In this document: positions 42,324-51,515 of the stretch, piece after piece
How positions within the stretch are numbered: the stretch's first letter is position 1
Layout: each line of letters opens with the position of its first letter
Assembly (NCBI GenBank): GCA_900548975.1
Contig: URMS01000001.1
Span: 124,001-188,000 of the forward strand
Reading direction: 5' to 3'
Source of the DNA: an uncultured Porphyromonadaceae bacterium
GTDB lineage: Bacteria; Bacteroidota; Bacteroidia; Bacteroidales; Muribaculaceae
Length of the DNA: 64,000 bases
The notes under the pieces: model-generated
Told to the model about the DNA's origin: nothing
Seen by the model: only the letters and a program-made list of their open reading frames with translations
Databases searched by the model: none
Position numbers and translations under genes: made by a program

Positions 42324-44135
42324 ATGCCCAATATACTCACACACATAATCGAGCGGCAGACAGAGCATTACGGCCGCGACCGTGTGGCAGTCACCACCAT
42401 CGACACTGCATCGCGCTCGCTGCTTCCGTGCACATGGGGCGAGCTTTCCGACCGTGTGACACACGCCGCCTGCGCTCTCGAGATCCTCGGCATCAGGCCG
42501 CAGGATACTGTGGCCATACTGGCACCCAATTGCGCCGAAACGCTTATCACCGACTTCGCATGCTACCGCAACCGCGCCGTGCCGGTATCCATCTATGCCA
42601 CCAGCAGCGCCGAGCAGGTAAAATATATAGTGAACGACGCCCGCGCGCAGGCCATCTTCGCAGGCACGCAGGCACACTACGCCATAGCCCGCGCCATAGC
42701 GGCCGAGTGCCCCACCCTTCGCCATATAGTGGCGTTCGCCCCCGATATACAGTTCGACGCCGACGACAGCACATCGATGCACTTCGATGCCTTCGAGCGT
42801 CTCGGCGCCGCCGCTTCGGCCGACTGTGTGGCCGAGGTCGCCCTCCGTGCCGCCCAGGCCGGCCCCGACGACATCGCCACACTCATATACACCTCGGGCA
42901 CCACCGGCGAGCCCAAGGGCGCCATCCTGCCCCACAGCTGCTTCGACGCAGCCATCGACATCCACAAAGTGCGCCTCGACACACTTTCCGACAACGATAC
43001 CTCGGTGTGCTTCCTGCCGCTGAGCCATATATTCGAGAAAGCCTGGACATACTTCTGTCTCAGCATGGGAATACGCGTGGACATAAACCCCAATCCCAAG
43101 GAGATACAGGCCGCCGTAGCCATAGCGCGCCCCACGAGTATGTGCAGCGTGCCGCGCTTCTGGGAGAAGGTATACACCGCCGTGCAGGAAAAGATAAGCG
43201 CCACCCGCGGCTTCACAAAGATAATGTTCGAGCGCGCTCTGGCCACAGGCGCCAAACGCAATCTCGAATATGTACGCACCGGCCGCAAGGTGCCCTGGCT
43301 GCTCGAACAGCGCTACCGCTTCTACGACCGCATGGTATTCTCGCGCCTGCGCGCGGCCATAGGCGTCGACAAGGGCCGTTTCTTCCCCACGGCGGGCGCT
43401 CCGCTGTCGTCGGCGATAGTGGAATTTCTGCACGCCTGCGGCATCAACATCATCATCGGCTACGGTCTGTCGGAAACCACCGCCACGGTATCGTGCTACC
43501 CCACTGTCGGCTATGAGATAGGTACCGTAGGCACACCCCTGGCCGACATAGAGGTGAAGATAGGCGAGAACAACGAGATTCTCGTAAAAGGCCCCACGGT
43601 GATGCGCGGATACTTCGGCCGTCCCGACACCGACAACTCCGTATTCACCCCCGACGGATGGTTCCGCACCGGCGACGCCGGCCGTTTCGACGAAAGCGGC
43701 TCTCTCATCCTCACCGAGCGCATCAAGGACCTCTTCAAGACCTCCAACGGCAAGTATATAGCCCCGCAGGCCATCGAGAGCCGTCTGGGCGAGGACCGCT
43801 ATATCGAACAGGTGGCCGTAATCGGCGACCAGCGCAAATATGTCACCGCATTCATCGTGCCGGCCTTCGAGGCCCTCAAGGAGTACGCCCGTCAGAAAGG
43901 CATCAGCTACTCGTCGATTGACGATCTGGTGAACAACAGCGAGATACGCCGTTTCATCGCCGAGCGCATCGAAAAGCTCCAGAAAGGCTTGGCCGGGTTC
44001 GAAAAAATTAAGAAATTCACTCTCCTCCCCCGCGAATTCACCATCGAGGCCGGAGAACTCACCAATACACTGAAGATACGCCGCCCCGTTATCAACTCGG
44101 CCTACGCCGACGAGATCGAAGCGATGTACTGCTGA
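42324..44135 (+). CDS. AMP-dependent long-chain acyl-CoA ligase
   Basis: 603 residues. The AMP-binding signature is TLIYTSGTTGEPKGAILPH. Further motifs are IGYGLSETTA and the hinge region DGWFRTGDAGRFDESGSLIL, with RIKDLFKTSNGKYIAP at the C-terminal subdomain. This is the FAA1-type long-chain ligase common in Bacteroidales, which activates fatty acids for degradation or phospholipid incorporation. It is monocistronic, ending in a GTGAAAAG-word repeat before hflX. Confidence 0.92.
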   Translation: MPNILTHIIERQTEHYGRDRVAVTTIDTASRSLLPCTWGELSDRVTHAACALEILGIRPQDTVAILAPNCAETLITDFACYRNRAVPVSIYATSSAEQVKYIVNDARAQAIFAGTQAHYAIARAIAAECPTLRHIVAFAPDIQFDADDSTSMHFDAFERLGAAASADCVAEVALRAAQAGPDDIATLIYTSGTTGEPKGAILPHSCFDAAIDIHKVRLDTLSDNDTSVCFLPLSHIFEKAWTYFCLSMGIRVDINPNPKEIQAAVAIARPTSMCSVPRFWEKVYTAVQEKISATRGFTKIMFERALATGAKRNLEYVRTGRKVPWLLEQRYRFYDRMVFSRLRAAIGVDKGRFFPTAGAPLSSAIVEFLHACGINIIIGYGLSETTATVSCYPTVGYEIGTVGTPLADIEVKIGENNEILVKGPTVMRGYFGRPDTDNSVFTPDGWFRTGDAGRFDESGSLILTERIKDLFKTSNGKYIAPQAIESRLGEDRYIEQVAVIGDQRKYVTAFIVPAFEALKEYARQKGISYSSIDDLVNNSEIRRFIAERIEKLQKGLAGFEKIKKFTLLPREFTIEAGELTNTLKIRRPVINSAYADEIEAMYC

Positions 44136-44139
44136 AATA

Positions 44140-44230
44140 AAAGGTGAAAAAGTGAAAAGTGAAAAAAGTGAAGATAATGGCCCCGCGCCACAACATTCAT
44201 CTTCACCTTTCACCCTTCACCTTTCACCAC
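44140..44230 (+). repeat. Gene-end inverted repeat (GTGAAAAGTGAA words)
   Basis: The purine arm AAAGGTGAAAAAGTGAAAAG-type begins 5 nt after the ligase stop. The pyrimidine arm CTTTCACCCTTCACCTTTCAC-type ends 16 nt before hflX. Confidence 0.8.
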
Positions 44231-44245
44231 AGACGCAATTGAACG

Positions 44246-45463
44246 ATGAAACAGAATTCCATCATAGCACAGGGGGCGCAGCCCGAACGCGCCATTCTCG
44301 TAGGCCTCATCACTCCCACCCAGGACGAAGCCAAGTCCGAAGAGTACCTCGACGAACTCGCCTTCCTGGCCGACACCGCCGGTGCCGAAGCCGTGAAGCG
44401 CTTCACACAGCGCCTCGACTACCCTAACCCGCGGACGTTCGTCGGCAAGGGCAAACTCGAGGAAATCAAGAAGTATATTGAGGACGACGGCGACATCGCC
44501 ATGGCCATCTTCGACGACGATCTGTCGACCAAGCAGGTGCTCAACATAGAGCGCGAACTCGGGGTCAAGATCCTCGACCGCACCAATCTGATTCTCGATA
44601 TTTTTGCCAAACGCGCCCAGACTGCCAATGCCAAGACACAGGTCGAGCTGGCACAATACCAGTATCTGCTGCCGCGCCTCACCCGAATGTGGACACACCT
44701 CGAGCGTCAGCGGGGCGGTATAGGCATGCGTGGCCCGGGCGAGACTCAGATCGAGACCGACCGCCGTATAATCCTCACCAAGATATCGCTGCTCAAGGAA
44801 GAACTCAAGGCCATCGACCGTCAGAAAGCCGTACAGCGCAAGAACCGCGGCAAACTCACCCGCGTGGCCCTGGTCGGCTACACCAACGTGGGCAAGTCGA
44901 CTATCATGAATCTGCTGAGTAAGAGCGATGTATTTGCCGAGAACAAGCTTTTCGCCACTCTCGACACAACTGTCCGCAAGGTAGTTATCGACAATCTGCC
45001 TTTCCTCCTCACCGACACCGTAGGCTTTATTCGCAAACTGCCCACACACCTGGTCGACTCGTTCAAGTCGACACTCGACGAAGTGCGCGAGGCCGATATC
45101 CTGGTCCATGTGGTCGATATATCGCATCCGAATTTCGAAGAGCAGATAGAGGTGGTCGACAAGACACTGCGCGAGGTATGCAACGGCGCCGACAAGCCCA
45201 TGCTGCTCGTATTCAATAAAATCGACGCATTCACCTGCACACCCAAGGCCGATGACGACCTCACTCCCCGTCAGCGCTGCAACCGCACTCTCGACGAGCT
45301 CAAGGCATCGTGGATGGCAAAGATGAATGATAACTGCGTGTTCATATCGGCAAAAAAAGGCATCAACATCGACGAGCTCAAGGACCGCCTCTACACCATG
45401 GCCCGCGAGATCCACCTCACCCGCTTCCCCTACAACGACCTTCTTTACGAGACTTATGAGTAA
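44246..45463 (+). CDS. hflX: Ribosome-associated GTPase HflX
   Basis: 405 residues. An N-terminal HflX domain (about 20-190, with YPNPRTFVGKGKLEEIK and GGIGMRGPGETQIETDRR) is followed by a GTPase domain: ALVGYTNVGKSTIMNLLS, then LTDTVGFIRKLPTHLVDSFKS and the NKID motif. HflX splits stalled ribosomes after heat or antibiotic stress. It is read after the acyl-CoA ligase, with no promoter visible in the 110-bp gap. Confidence 0.95.
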   Translation: MKQNSIIAQGAQPERAILVGLITPTQDEAKSEEYLDELAFLADTAGAEAVKRFTQRLDYPNPRTFVGKGKLEEIKKYIEDDGDIAMAIFDDDLSTKQVLNIERELGVKILDRTNLILDIFAKRAQTANAKTQVELAQYQYLLPRLTRMWTHLERQRGGIGMRGPGETQIETDRRIILTKISLLKEELKAIDRQKAVQRKNRGKLTRVALVGYTNVGKSTIMNLLSKSDVFAENKLFATLDTTVRKVVIDNLPFLLTDTVGFIRKLPTHLVDSFKSTLDEVREADILVHVVDISHPNFEEQIEVVDKTLREVCNGADKPMLLVFNKIDAFTCTPKADDDLTPRQRCNRTLDELKASWMAKMNDNCVFISAKKGINIDELKDRLYTMAREIHLTRFPYNDLLYETYE

Positions 45464-45469
45464 GGGTCT

Positions 45470-45620
45470 ATGGAGTAATAAGTTTAATGAGTTAAGATAA
45501 TAGTCCGTAGTGAGAAGGGCTATGGAGTATTAAGTTGAAAAAGTTAAGAGAAATGCGCCGGTGCGAGATTGCCGCCGGCGCATTTCTTTTTAACTTTTTA
45601 AACTTATTACTTTTTCAACT
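45470..45620. repeat. Gene-end inverted repeat (AGTTAAGAATAATAAG words) with GC-rich core
   Basis: AGTAATAAGTTTAATGAG- and AGTTGAAAAAGTTAAGAG-type words pair with TTTAACTTTTTAAACTTATT- and ACTTTTTCAAC-type words across a core terminator. It lies between convergent hflX and the esterase. Confidence 0.75.
45550..45594. terminator. Bidirectional terminator between hflX and the esterase
   Basis: Perfect 12-bp stem GAAATGCGCCGG/CCGGCGCATTTC with TCTTTTTAA on the right and an A-rich run on the left. It is the core of the surrounding word-type repeat. Confidence 0.85.
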
Positions 45621-45633
45621 CTCCGGACACCCG

Positions 45634-47559
45634 CTAAAGATCCGTGGCGAAAGGAGCGACAGGCAGCCCTGCGGGACTGTAGAGATTGCCGCCGGGATAG
45701 TCAGCCCAGTCGTAGCGAGCCACAGTTGGCTTGGCGATAAGAGGCGAGCTGAGCACCACGGTATTGTCGCCCTGCATACGGGCATTGGCATAGGCAAATT
45801 TGCCGTCCTTGTCGCCGATAATGAAGCCGGTGACGGCAACGGATGTCGGTTTCACGGCACCGTCGAAGATCAGAACCATCTTATTGCCGTCGGCCTTGGT
45901 CGATTTCAGCACAGGAGCCTTATATTCGATGTCCTTCTTGCCGTAATCGCGGTTGAGAGCTATGACGCTCAGACGCCGTGCCACCTCCTGCTTGTCGGAA
46001 GGATGTATGTCGGCCGGATTGCCAAGATCGATAGCCACGGCCATACCGGTGTTTGGCAGTTCGAGGGCCTTGGCCTGGCTGTTGCGCAGCAGAGCCCACT
46101 CCGATTCGGGCTGTACATTTTTCTGTGCCAGATATCCGGCGAGCTGCACAAAATAGAACGGCATGTCGGGATTGCCGAAAGTAGTGCGCCAGCTGCCGAT
46201 AAGCGATTTGAACAGAGGCTCGTACTGCGCGGCACGGCCCACATTGCTGCAGCCCTGATACCAGATGGCGCCCTTGACGGGCAGCACTTTCAGCGGATGG
46301 AGCATGGCGTTGTAGAGCACTGTCGGATAGTTGGGACCCTGCGGCGACACAGGCCGTGCGGGCATGTCGGCGAGAGGTATTGCCGCCGTGATATCCCATT
46401 CGCCGTCGAGAGGATAGCGCACGCCGTCGACAGTGGCTGCGAGCGTGCCGCCCTTGATGCCGCCTTCGCCCATGAAATCGACCATCCGCACTGTCACGGT
46501 ATTCTTACCGCCCTTCACCAGTTCGCCGGGAACGGTATAGACACGCTGTTCGCTCGGCGCCTCATAGCCGCCCACACGGACACCGTTGAAATATGTATCG
46601 TCGAGATCGTCGACAACACCCACCTCGAGGGTCAGCGGCTTGCCTGCGGCTGCTGCGGGCAGCACGAGCTCGCGCTCTATCCACACAGCGCCATCGAACG
46701 ACGGAAGCACCGTCTGCTCCCACATGCCCGGGACGGGCATTTTTGAGGGAATATTTTTCATGACAGACGCACCTTTTTTCATCTGACTGTCAAGTAGCTT
46801 CGACCATTCGCCCATTTTTGTGCCATATACAGCGCCTATACGGGCCGCATCGAAATCATTGTCTTTGAGCAGAGCGAGCTGAGGTCCGAAACCGTCGACA
46901 GACTCAAGAGGCGCGAAAGGCGTCCAGGCCTCGGCCACGGTACCGCCCCAGCTGGTATCGATCACGCCCACGGGCACTCCAAGCTTGTCGTGAAGCTGTT
47001 CGGCAAAAAGATATGCTATCGCCGATATATCCATGGTGGCGGGATTGGCTTCCACCCATCCGCCGTTTGCCACATCGGCATCGTCGAGAGGTGTATAGCT
47101 TGTACGGTGCTCCAGACGCAGAAGCCGTATGTCGGGATGCTGCGAGGTGGCCACCACGCGGTCGGCGTCGACCAGAGTGGAACCCCAGTTGTTGCGGTTC
47201 ACCTGATACTCCATGTTCGACTGGCCGGAGCACACCCACACCTCGCCCGAAAGGAGATTGCAGAGCACCGTCGGCTCGCCGTCGCCATCGGATATGATCA
47301 TGGTGAAAGGACCTCCGGCAGCCGGAGTCGGCACCGCAATGCTAAAGGCACCCGAAGCATCGGCCTTGACATTCAGCGGTTTGTCAAGCCAGTCGGTTTT
47401 TACGGTTACACGGGCGCCCGGGGTTGTTTTACCGGGCAGAGTAAGGGTTGAATTCTGTTGCATCACCATATTGTCGGTGATGAAATGAGGGAGAGTCACT
47501 TTTGCCGTAGCAGATGCGGCGGCAAGCACGCTCATAGCGAGCAGGCAGACTTTTTTCAT
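45634..47559 (-). CDS. Sialate O-acetylesterase (SGNH-type), exported
   Basis: 641 residues from MKKVCLLAMSVLAAASATAK, a clear signal peptide; the frame is open 18 codons upstream into rnhB. The SGNH nucleophile block is VWVCSGQSNMEYQV. A second block is GVIDTSWGGTVAEAW. A carbohydrate-binding beta domain (about 300-400) interrupts the catalytic domain, and the third block DIHPSDKQEVARRL carries the Asp-His pair. It removes acetyl groups from sialic acid or other acetylated glycans such as mucin. It follows rnhB by 17 nt. Confidence 0.92.
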   Translation of the reverse strand: MKKVCLLAMSVLAAASATAKVTLPHFITDNMVMQQNSTLTLPGKTTPGARVTVKTDWLDKPLNVKADASGAFSIAVPTPAAGGPFTMIISDGDGEPTVLCNLLSGEVWVCSGQSNMEYQVNRNNWGSTLVDADRVVATSQHPDIRLLRLEHRTSYTPLDDADVANGGWVEANPATMDISAIAYLFAEQLHDKLGVPVGVIDTSWGGTVAEAWTPFAPLESVDGFGPQLALLKDNDFDAARIGAVYGTKMGEWSKLLDSQMKKGASVMKNIPSKMPVPGMWEQTVLPSFDGAVWIERELVLPAAAAGKPLTLEVGVVDDLDDTYFNGVRVGGYEAPSEQRVYTVPGELVKGGKNTVTVRMVDFMGEGGIKGGTLAATVDGVRYPLDGEWDITAAIPLADMPARPVSPQGPNYPTVLYNAMLHPLKVLPVKGAIWYQGCSNVGRAAQYEPLFKSLIGSWRTTFGNPDMPFYFVQLAGYLAQKNVQPESEWALLRNSQAKALELPNTGMAVAIDLGNPADIHPSDKQEVARRLSVIALNRDYGKKDIEYKAPVLKSTKADGNKMVLIFDGAVKPTSVAVTGFIIGDKDGKFAYANARMQGDNTVVLSSPLIAKPTVARYDWADYPGGNLYSPAGLPVAPFATDL

Positions 47560-47576
47560 ATAATAGATTAAAAGAT

Positions 47577-48176
47577 TTATAGAAGTCGGAATGTCATGCG
47601 GTGGAGAGGGCACGGACCGTACTCGGCAATGGCGGCGCGATGTGCGGCGGTAGGATAAGCCTTGTTCTCGTCCCAGTGGTACTGAGGATACTGCCTGTGC
47701 GCCTCGAGCATATAGAGGTCGCGCGATGTTTTGGCCAGCACCGAGGCGGCCGCGATATTGGCGAAACGGCCGTCACCTTTCACGAAACATGTGTGCGGTA
47801 TGTCGGCAAAGGGTTTGAAACGGTTGCCGTCGACGGCTATGGCTCCGGGGCGGACCTTGAGCTGGGCCAGAGCACGGTGCATGGCTTCGATAGAGGCGTT
47901 GAGAATATTGATGCTGTCGATTTCGGCGGCATCCACGCTCGCCACAGCCCATGCCACAGCCTCGGCCATTATGACCTCGCGCAGCTCCATGCGGCGCCGC
48001 TCGCTCATTTGCTTGGAGTCGTTGAGCCACGGATGCGAGAAATCGTCGGGGAGAATGACGGCGGCGGCGAAAACGGGGCCGGCAAGACAGCCGCGGCCGG
48101 CTTCGTCGCAACCGGCCTCGAGTATGCCCGGAACCGAACATGGAGGCAGGGGCGCGTGCTTAGGCAAGAAAGTCAT
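47577..48176 (-). CDS. rnhB: Ribonuclease HII
   Basis: 199 residues. Acidic residues of the active site are in AGCDEAGRGCLAGPVFAA (Asp and Glu), LNDSKQMSE, then the AIAVDGN and SVLAKTSRDLYM parts. It removes ribonucleotides from RNA-DNA hybrids. It overlaps the upstream S24 repressor gene by 17 nt and is followed by the esterase: three genes of unrelated function in one run. Confidence 0.95.
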   Translation of the reverse strand: MTFLPKHAPLPPCSVPGILEAGCDEAGRGCLAGPVFAAAVILPDDFSHPWLNDSKQMSERRRMELREVIMAEAVAWAVASVDAAEIDSINILNASIEAMHRALAQLKVRPGAIAVDGNRFKPFADIPHTCFVKGDGRFANIAAASVLAKTSRDLYMLEAHRQYPQYHWDENKAYPTAAHRAAIAEYGPCPLHRMTFRLL

Positions 48177-48846
48177 GGTTTATCACATTTTCTACAAGGT
48201 ACAGACCCTCGATATCGGAGCGGTTTATCTCGATATCGTCGTAGTCGGGATTCTCGCTGTGCAGTATCACTTTGTCCGGGTCGGGATGACGGCGCACGTA
48301 CTTCACCACACGGAAGTCCGCCAGCACCACGACATAGATCTGTCCCCACGAAATAGTACCTTCGGGTCGCACGGGCCGGATTGATATATAGCAACCCGGA
48401 TTGAGCCGCGGCTGCATCGAATTGCCGCTCACCCGCACTATAGGAAGTTCGGGATTGATGCCCGGAAGGTTGACGCGACCTATTATGCGCTCGTCGGTAA
48501 ACATGCGGCTAAGGGGTGTCGTGCCGGCTGTGACATCGATATTATACACCGGCGCACCCTCGGCCCGACGCACTGCCTCGGCACCAGCGCTGCGCGGGAA
48601 AGGCACATCGGCGCCTGATACGAGCCAGGCCTTCGACACTCCAAAGTTCACCACTATACGGTTGATAAACGCCTCGTTGGGCGAGGCCTTACCCTTGACA
48701 ACACGCGACACTGCCGCAGGGTCGACACCCATGCGTTCGGCAAACTGCGCCTGCGTCATACGCATCAGTTTCACAAGATACTTTATGCGGTCTACGATAT
48801 CGGCCGCAGGCCCGGGAAGCGCCAGGCCGTCGGGAGTGTGGTCCAT
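48160..48846 (-). CDS. HTH / S24-type repressor (LexA/CI-like)
   Basis: 228 residues. An XRE helix-turn-helix (about 18-70: MTQAQFAERMGVDPAAVSRVV) leads to an S24 domain (about 120-215) with the serine in VRVSGNSMQPRLNPG and the lysine in DFRVVKYVRRH. A Ser-Lys pair of this kind supports RecA-stimulated or spontaneous self-cleavage, though I see no obvious Ala-Gly cleavage site. It is probably a stress-responsive repressor, not a complete phage repressor, since no phage genes are near. It has a strong promoter and a 17-nt overlap with rnhB. Confidence 0.85.
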   Translation of the reverse strand: MDHTPDGLALPGPAADIVDRIKYLVKLMRMTQAQFAERMGVDPAAVSRVVKGKASPNEAFINRIVVNFGVSKAWLVSGADVPFPRSAGAEAVRRAEGAPVYNIDVTAGTTPLSRMFTDERIIGRVNLPGINPELPIVRVSGNSMQPRLNPGCYISIRPVRPEGTISWGQIYVVVLADFRVVKYVRRHPDPDKVILHSENPDYDDIEINRSDIEGLYLVENVINHDFLA

Positions 48847-48863
48847 AGTCAGTCACTTTTGCG

Positions 48864-48895
48864 CAAAAATACAATTAAAATTGCATTCCCGCAAA
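48864..48895 (-). promoter_or_regulatory. Promoter of the S24 repressor operon
   Basis: Minus-strand -7 TATTTTTG (48871-48864) and -33 TTTG (48895-48892), 20 nt apart. The leader is about 18 nt. Confidence 0.8.
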
Positions 48896-48925
48896 CATTT
48901 ACCACCTTTTCCCGCAAAAAATCCA

Positions 48926-49089
48926 AGAGTATATTTACTTTTGACTTATGTTAAGATTTAGAGAGGATTTCAGAGTATGTTTGGATATTGAGTGAAGGAG
49001 TTATGGGGTTCCATAACGACTGAACGAAATCTTCAAACAGACCTGAAAGACCTCTAAAGATTTCATAAAGTTAAAAGTAAACATACTCT
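48926..49089 (-). repeat. Foldback repeat element, copy 2 (araC-S24 spacer)
   Basis: A 164-bp relative of the element at 7788-7949 in the same orientation. Its terminal stem differs (left AGAGTATATTTACTTTT, right AAAAGTAAACATACTCT) but still pairs. Its central hairpin is GTTATGG-GGTT-CCATAAC. It ends 6 nt from the araC stop codon. Confidence 0.88.
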
Positions 49090-49095
49090 AAGGTT

Positions 49096-49998
49096 TCAGT
49101 TTTTCTGGAACTCGGTGGGCGACATGCCGGTTAGATGCTTGAAGTATTTGCCGAACGAGGACTGATTGGAGAAGTTGAGAGCGTAGGCCACCTGCTGTAT
49201 GTTCTTGCCCGAGAAACGAAGCAGATTCTTGGCCTCGCTGATAACAAAATAATCGATCCATCGTGCGGCCGAACGTCCCGTAGCCTCCTTCACCAGCAGC
49301 GACAGGTACTTTGGCGATATACACAGACGCGAAGCATAGAAATTGACCGAGCGTTCTTTGGTATAGTAGAGATGCACAAGCTTCATGAATTCGTGTACAT
49401 AGTTATTGCGATGCACACCAGGTCGCTCTGGGTCGGCAAGTTCGAGACGCTTGTAGAGGAAAGCTACTGTCTGATAGAAATATGCGGCTATGATATTCGA
49501 CACGATATGCCTGTTAAGCTGACTGTTGAAGTTATCGCTCATCACCGTATGGATAAGCTTGAAATAGCGCAGCAGTATCGACAGTTCGCGGTCGCGCAGC
49601 AGAAGCACATGCGACGGACGCGAGATAAAAGCCTCGCCCGAGATAGCCGAAAACGAGATATTTATATCCTGTATAAACTGTGGCGACATCGCCAGGACAT
49701 ATGCATCGATCTCCGCCCAGTCGCTGCTATCGATTTTCAGCAAAGTACCGTGTGGCGCAACCACGAGCGATGGTTCCGTCACGGAAAAGCGCTCGGAATT
49801 GAACTCCACCTCTACCGAGCCTTTGGTAAGGAAAAAGCACAGTATGCCCTCCACATTGCTGCGGGTAAGGTCGAGTTCCCGAAAGTGACGGCTCACTTCG
49901 GAATCAAGATGAAATATCAGACAATCGTTTTCAAGATGGCTGTAATCGGCTGATTTGCCTGCAAGTCGCTGTATGCTGTTTGTAAGATGTGATTCCAT
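49096..49998 (-). CDS. AraC-family transcriptional regulator
   Basis: 300 residues from MESHLTNSIQRLAG; ATGs at 50007 and 50037 are in frame, but the latter is upstream of the -7 box. The N-terminal part is cupin-like (FHLDSEVSRHF, then FFLTKGSVEVEFNSERF). The C-terminal AraC DNA-binding domain (about 205-300) has two helix-turn-helices, NFYASRLCISPKYLSLLVKE and IQQVAYALNFSNQSSFGKYF. The ligand is unknown. It diverges from the flippase-like gene, so control of that gene is possible. Confidence 0.9.
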   Translation of the reverse strand: MESHLTNSIQRLAGKSADYSHLENDCLIFHLDSEVSRHFRELDLTRSNVEGILCFFLTKGSVEVEFNSERFSVTEPSLVVAPHGTLLKIDSSDWAEIDAYVLAMSPQFIQDINISFSAISGEAFISRPSHVLLLRDRELSILLRYFKLIHTVMSDNFNSQLNRHIVSNIIAAYFYQTVAFLYKRLELADPERPGVHRNNYVHEFMKLVHLYYTKERSVNFYASRLCISPKYLSLLVKEATGRSAARWIDYFVISEAKNLLRFSGKNIQQVAYALNFSNQSSFGKYFKHLTGMSPTEFQKN

Positions 49999-50016
49999 TT
50001 TAGGCATTTTGTACGG

Positions 50017-50024
50017 CAAAGTTA
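50017..50024 (-). promoter_or_regulatory. -7 box of the AraC-family gene
   Basis: TAACTTTG on the minus strand, 18 nt from the chosen ATG and 9 nt from the alternative at 50007. No -33 TTTG is visible, as for an activator-dependent or weak promoter. Confidence 0.6.
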
Positions 50025-50143
50025 CAAAAAACATCACTCATAGAGCCACTCATGCGACAATCCGGACATTTTGTACGCCATTTACACCACACATATGCCG
50101 TCCTACGAGGGTGCGGACGCTATGATTAGTTCAAAAAAATACG

Positions 50144-50151
50144 TACATTTG
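50144..50151 (+). promoter_or_regulatory. -7 box of the flippase-like gene
   Basis: TACATTTG, 32 nt upstream of the ATG; no clear -33 element. Confidence 0.55.
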
Positions 50152-50183
50152 CATTCGTAAAATATTAGAAGCTGTATAAAAAC

Positions 50184-51197
50184 ATGGAGAAAAAGAAAGG
50201 CTCCCGTCTGGGGCAGCTGATGAAATACATCATACCGCTGATAATCAGCATCGGTCTGTGCTACCTTCTGTTCACCGGCATAGACTTTAAGGAGATGATG
50301 CACATCATCCGCACCCAGTGCGATTTTCGCTGGGTGGCAGCCGGTTTGGTTCTGGCGGTACTATCCCACATAATACGTGCATTCCGTTGGGGCATACAGC
50401 TCAGAGCCCTCGGAATCGATGCGCCCAAACATGCTCTGATATACAGCATATTCGGCACCTATGCCGTCAATCTTGTCTTTCCGCGTTTGGGCGAGGTATG
50501 GCGCACCGGATATATATCGCAGCGTCAGCGCGCGCCCTTCACCACCGTATTCGGCTCCATGGTGGCCGACCGCCTGGCCGACACCATTACCGTGCTCCTG
50601 CTGGCTCTGCTTGCATTCCTGATATCGTCGAAAGCCATTCTGAGCTATCTGCACCAGAACGGCGAACAGCTCGACGCCATCGCCCGCCTGCTCGAATCAC
50701 CATGGTTATGGCTCTCGGCAGTAGCCGTAATTGCTGCCGTATGGATTTTTATGGCCCGGAAAAGTTCCAACACAAAAATCATCAAAATACAGAATGCTGT
50801 CCGTGAACTCTGGCAGGGATTTGTGGTAATTATCAAAATGCCACACAAAGGCCGATGGCTATTGTTGACCGTAGCTCTATGGGGGTGCTACTTCCTGCAG
50901 AACTATATCGTATTTTATGCCTTCCCCTTCACGACGGAGATTATACAGCAGCATGGTATCCAGGCGGCTCTTGTTGTCTGGGTCCTTGCTTCGATCTCCA
51001 TGGGCGTACCATCCAACGGCGGCATCGGCCCCTGGCAGTGGGCTACAATTTTCGGCCTGAGCATCTACGGTCTGGGCGCAACCCAGGGAGGCGCATTCGC
51101 CAACCTGGTCCTTGGGGCAAACACCCTCCTCATCATCGGCCTTGGCATCTTCACCTTCATAGCCATCGCCCTCGACAAAAAACGCGTCCGCCCATGA
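50184..51197 (+). CDS. UPF0104/LPG-synthase-type integral membrane protein
   Basis: 337 residues with about eight hydrophobic segments. It has the conserved RAFRWGIQLRALG, VNLVFPRLGEVWRTGYIS and ADRLADTITVLLLALLAF motifs and MGVPSNGGIGPWQWA, placing it in the MprF-flippase/AglD-like family. It may flip or synthesise a lipid in the inner membrane. The neighbouring glycan genes make a lipid-linked surface role plausible. The REP/RAYT island starts 59 nt after its stop. Confidence 0.85.
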   Translation: MEKKKGSRLGQLMKYIIPLIISIGLCYLLFTGIDFKEMMHIIRTQCDFRWVAAGLVLAVLSHIIRAFRWGIQLRALGIDAPKHALIYSIFGTYAVNLVFPRLGEVWRTGYISQRQRAPFTTVFGSMVADRLADTITVLLLALLAFLISSKAILSYLHQNGEQLDAIARLLESPWLWLSAVAVIAAVWIFMARKSSNTKIIKIQNAVRELWQGFVVIIKMPHKGRWLLLTVALWGCYFLQNYIVFYAFPFTTEIIQQHGIQAALVVWVLASISMGVPSNGGIGPWQWATIFGLSIYGLGATQGGAFANLVLGANTLLIIGLGIFTFIAIALDKKRVRP

Positions 51198-51255
51198 CCC
51201 CCACACAAGCAAAAGAGATCATCGGAGGAAAATGCCTCGGAGCCCCAGGCCTGAG

Positions 51256-51499
51256 TAGGTCGGCTATATACACAGCAGCGCCTCTACGAGGCGCATCCGT
51301 CTTTTCCATCGATAGACCCCGGGCTATAGCCCGGGGCTGCACACAGCATGGCCTCTTCGAGGCCTCACTCGCCCCAATATATCTCTCCAGCCTAAAATTG
51401 ATAGAAAAATGCCTCGGAGAGGCATATCCGTATACAGCCCCGGGCCTTGGCCTGGGGACAAAAACCGCCCACCTACACGCGCCTCGTAGAGGCGCTGCT
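51256..51499. repeat. REP cassette, left copy
   Basis: 244 bp holding six hairpins in order: GCGCCTCTACGAGGCGC, CCCCGGGCTATAGCCCGGGG, GGCCTCTTCGAGGCC, TGCCTCGGAGAGGCA, CCCCGGG/CCTGGGG and GCGCCTCGTAGAGGCGC. The first and last are inverted copies. It matches 51957-52200 at an exact 701-bp offset with about 11 visible mismatches. The preceding 58 nt contain a partial hairpin (TGCCTCGGAGC). Confidence 0.92.
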
Positions 51500-51515
51500 A
51501 TATAAACAGCGTATT

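Noticed and set aside
48160..48846. Prophage boundary marked by a CI-like repressor
   Set aside because: Neighbours are rnhB, an esterase and araC; no integrase, structural or lysis genes are present and GC is constant.
50008..50037. ATG at 50037 as the start of the AraC-family protein
   Set aside because: It lies upstream of the TAACTTTG -7 box and adds hydrophobic residues not expected at the N-terminus.
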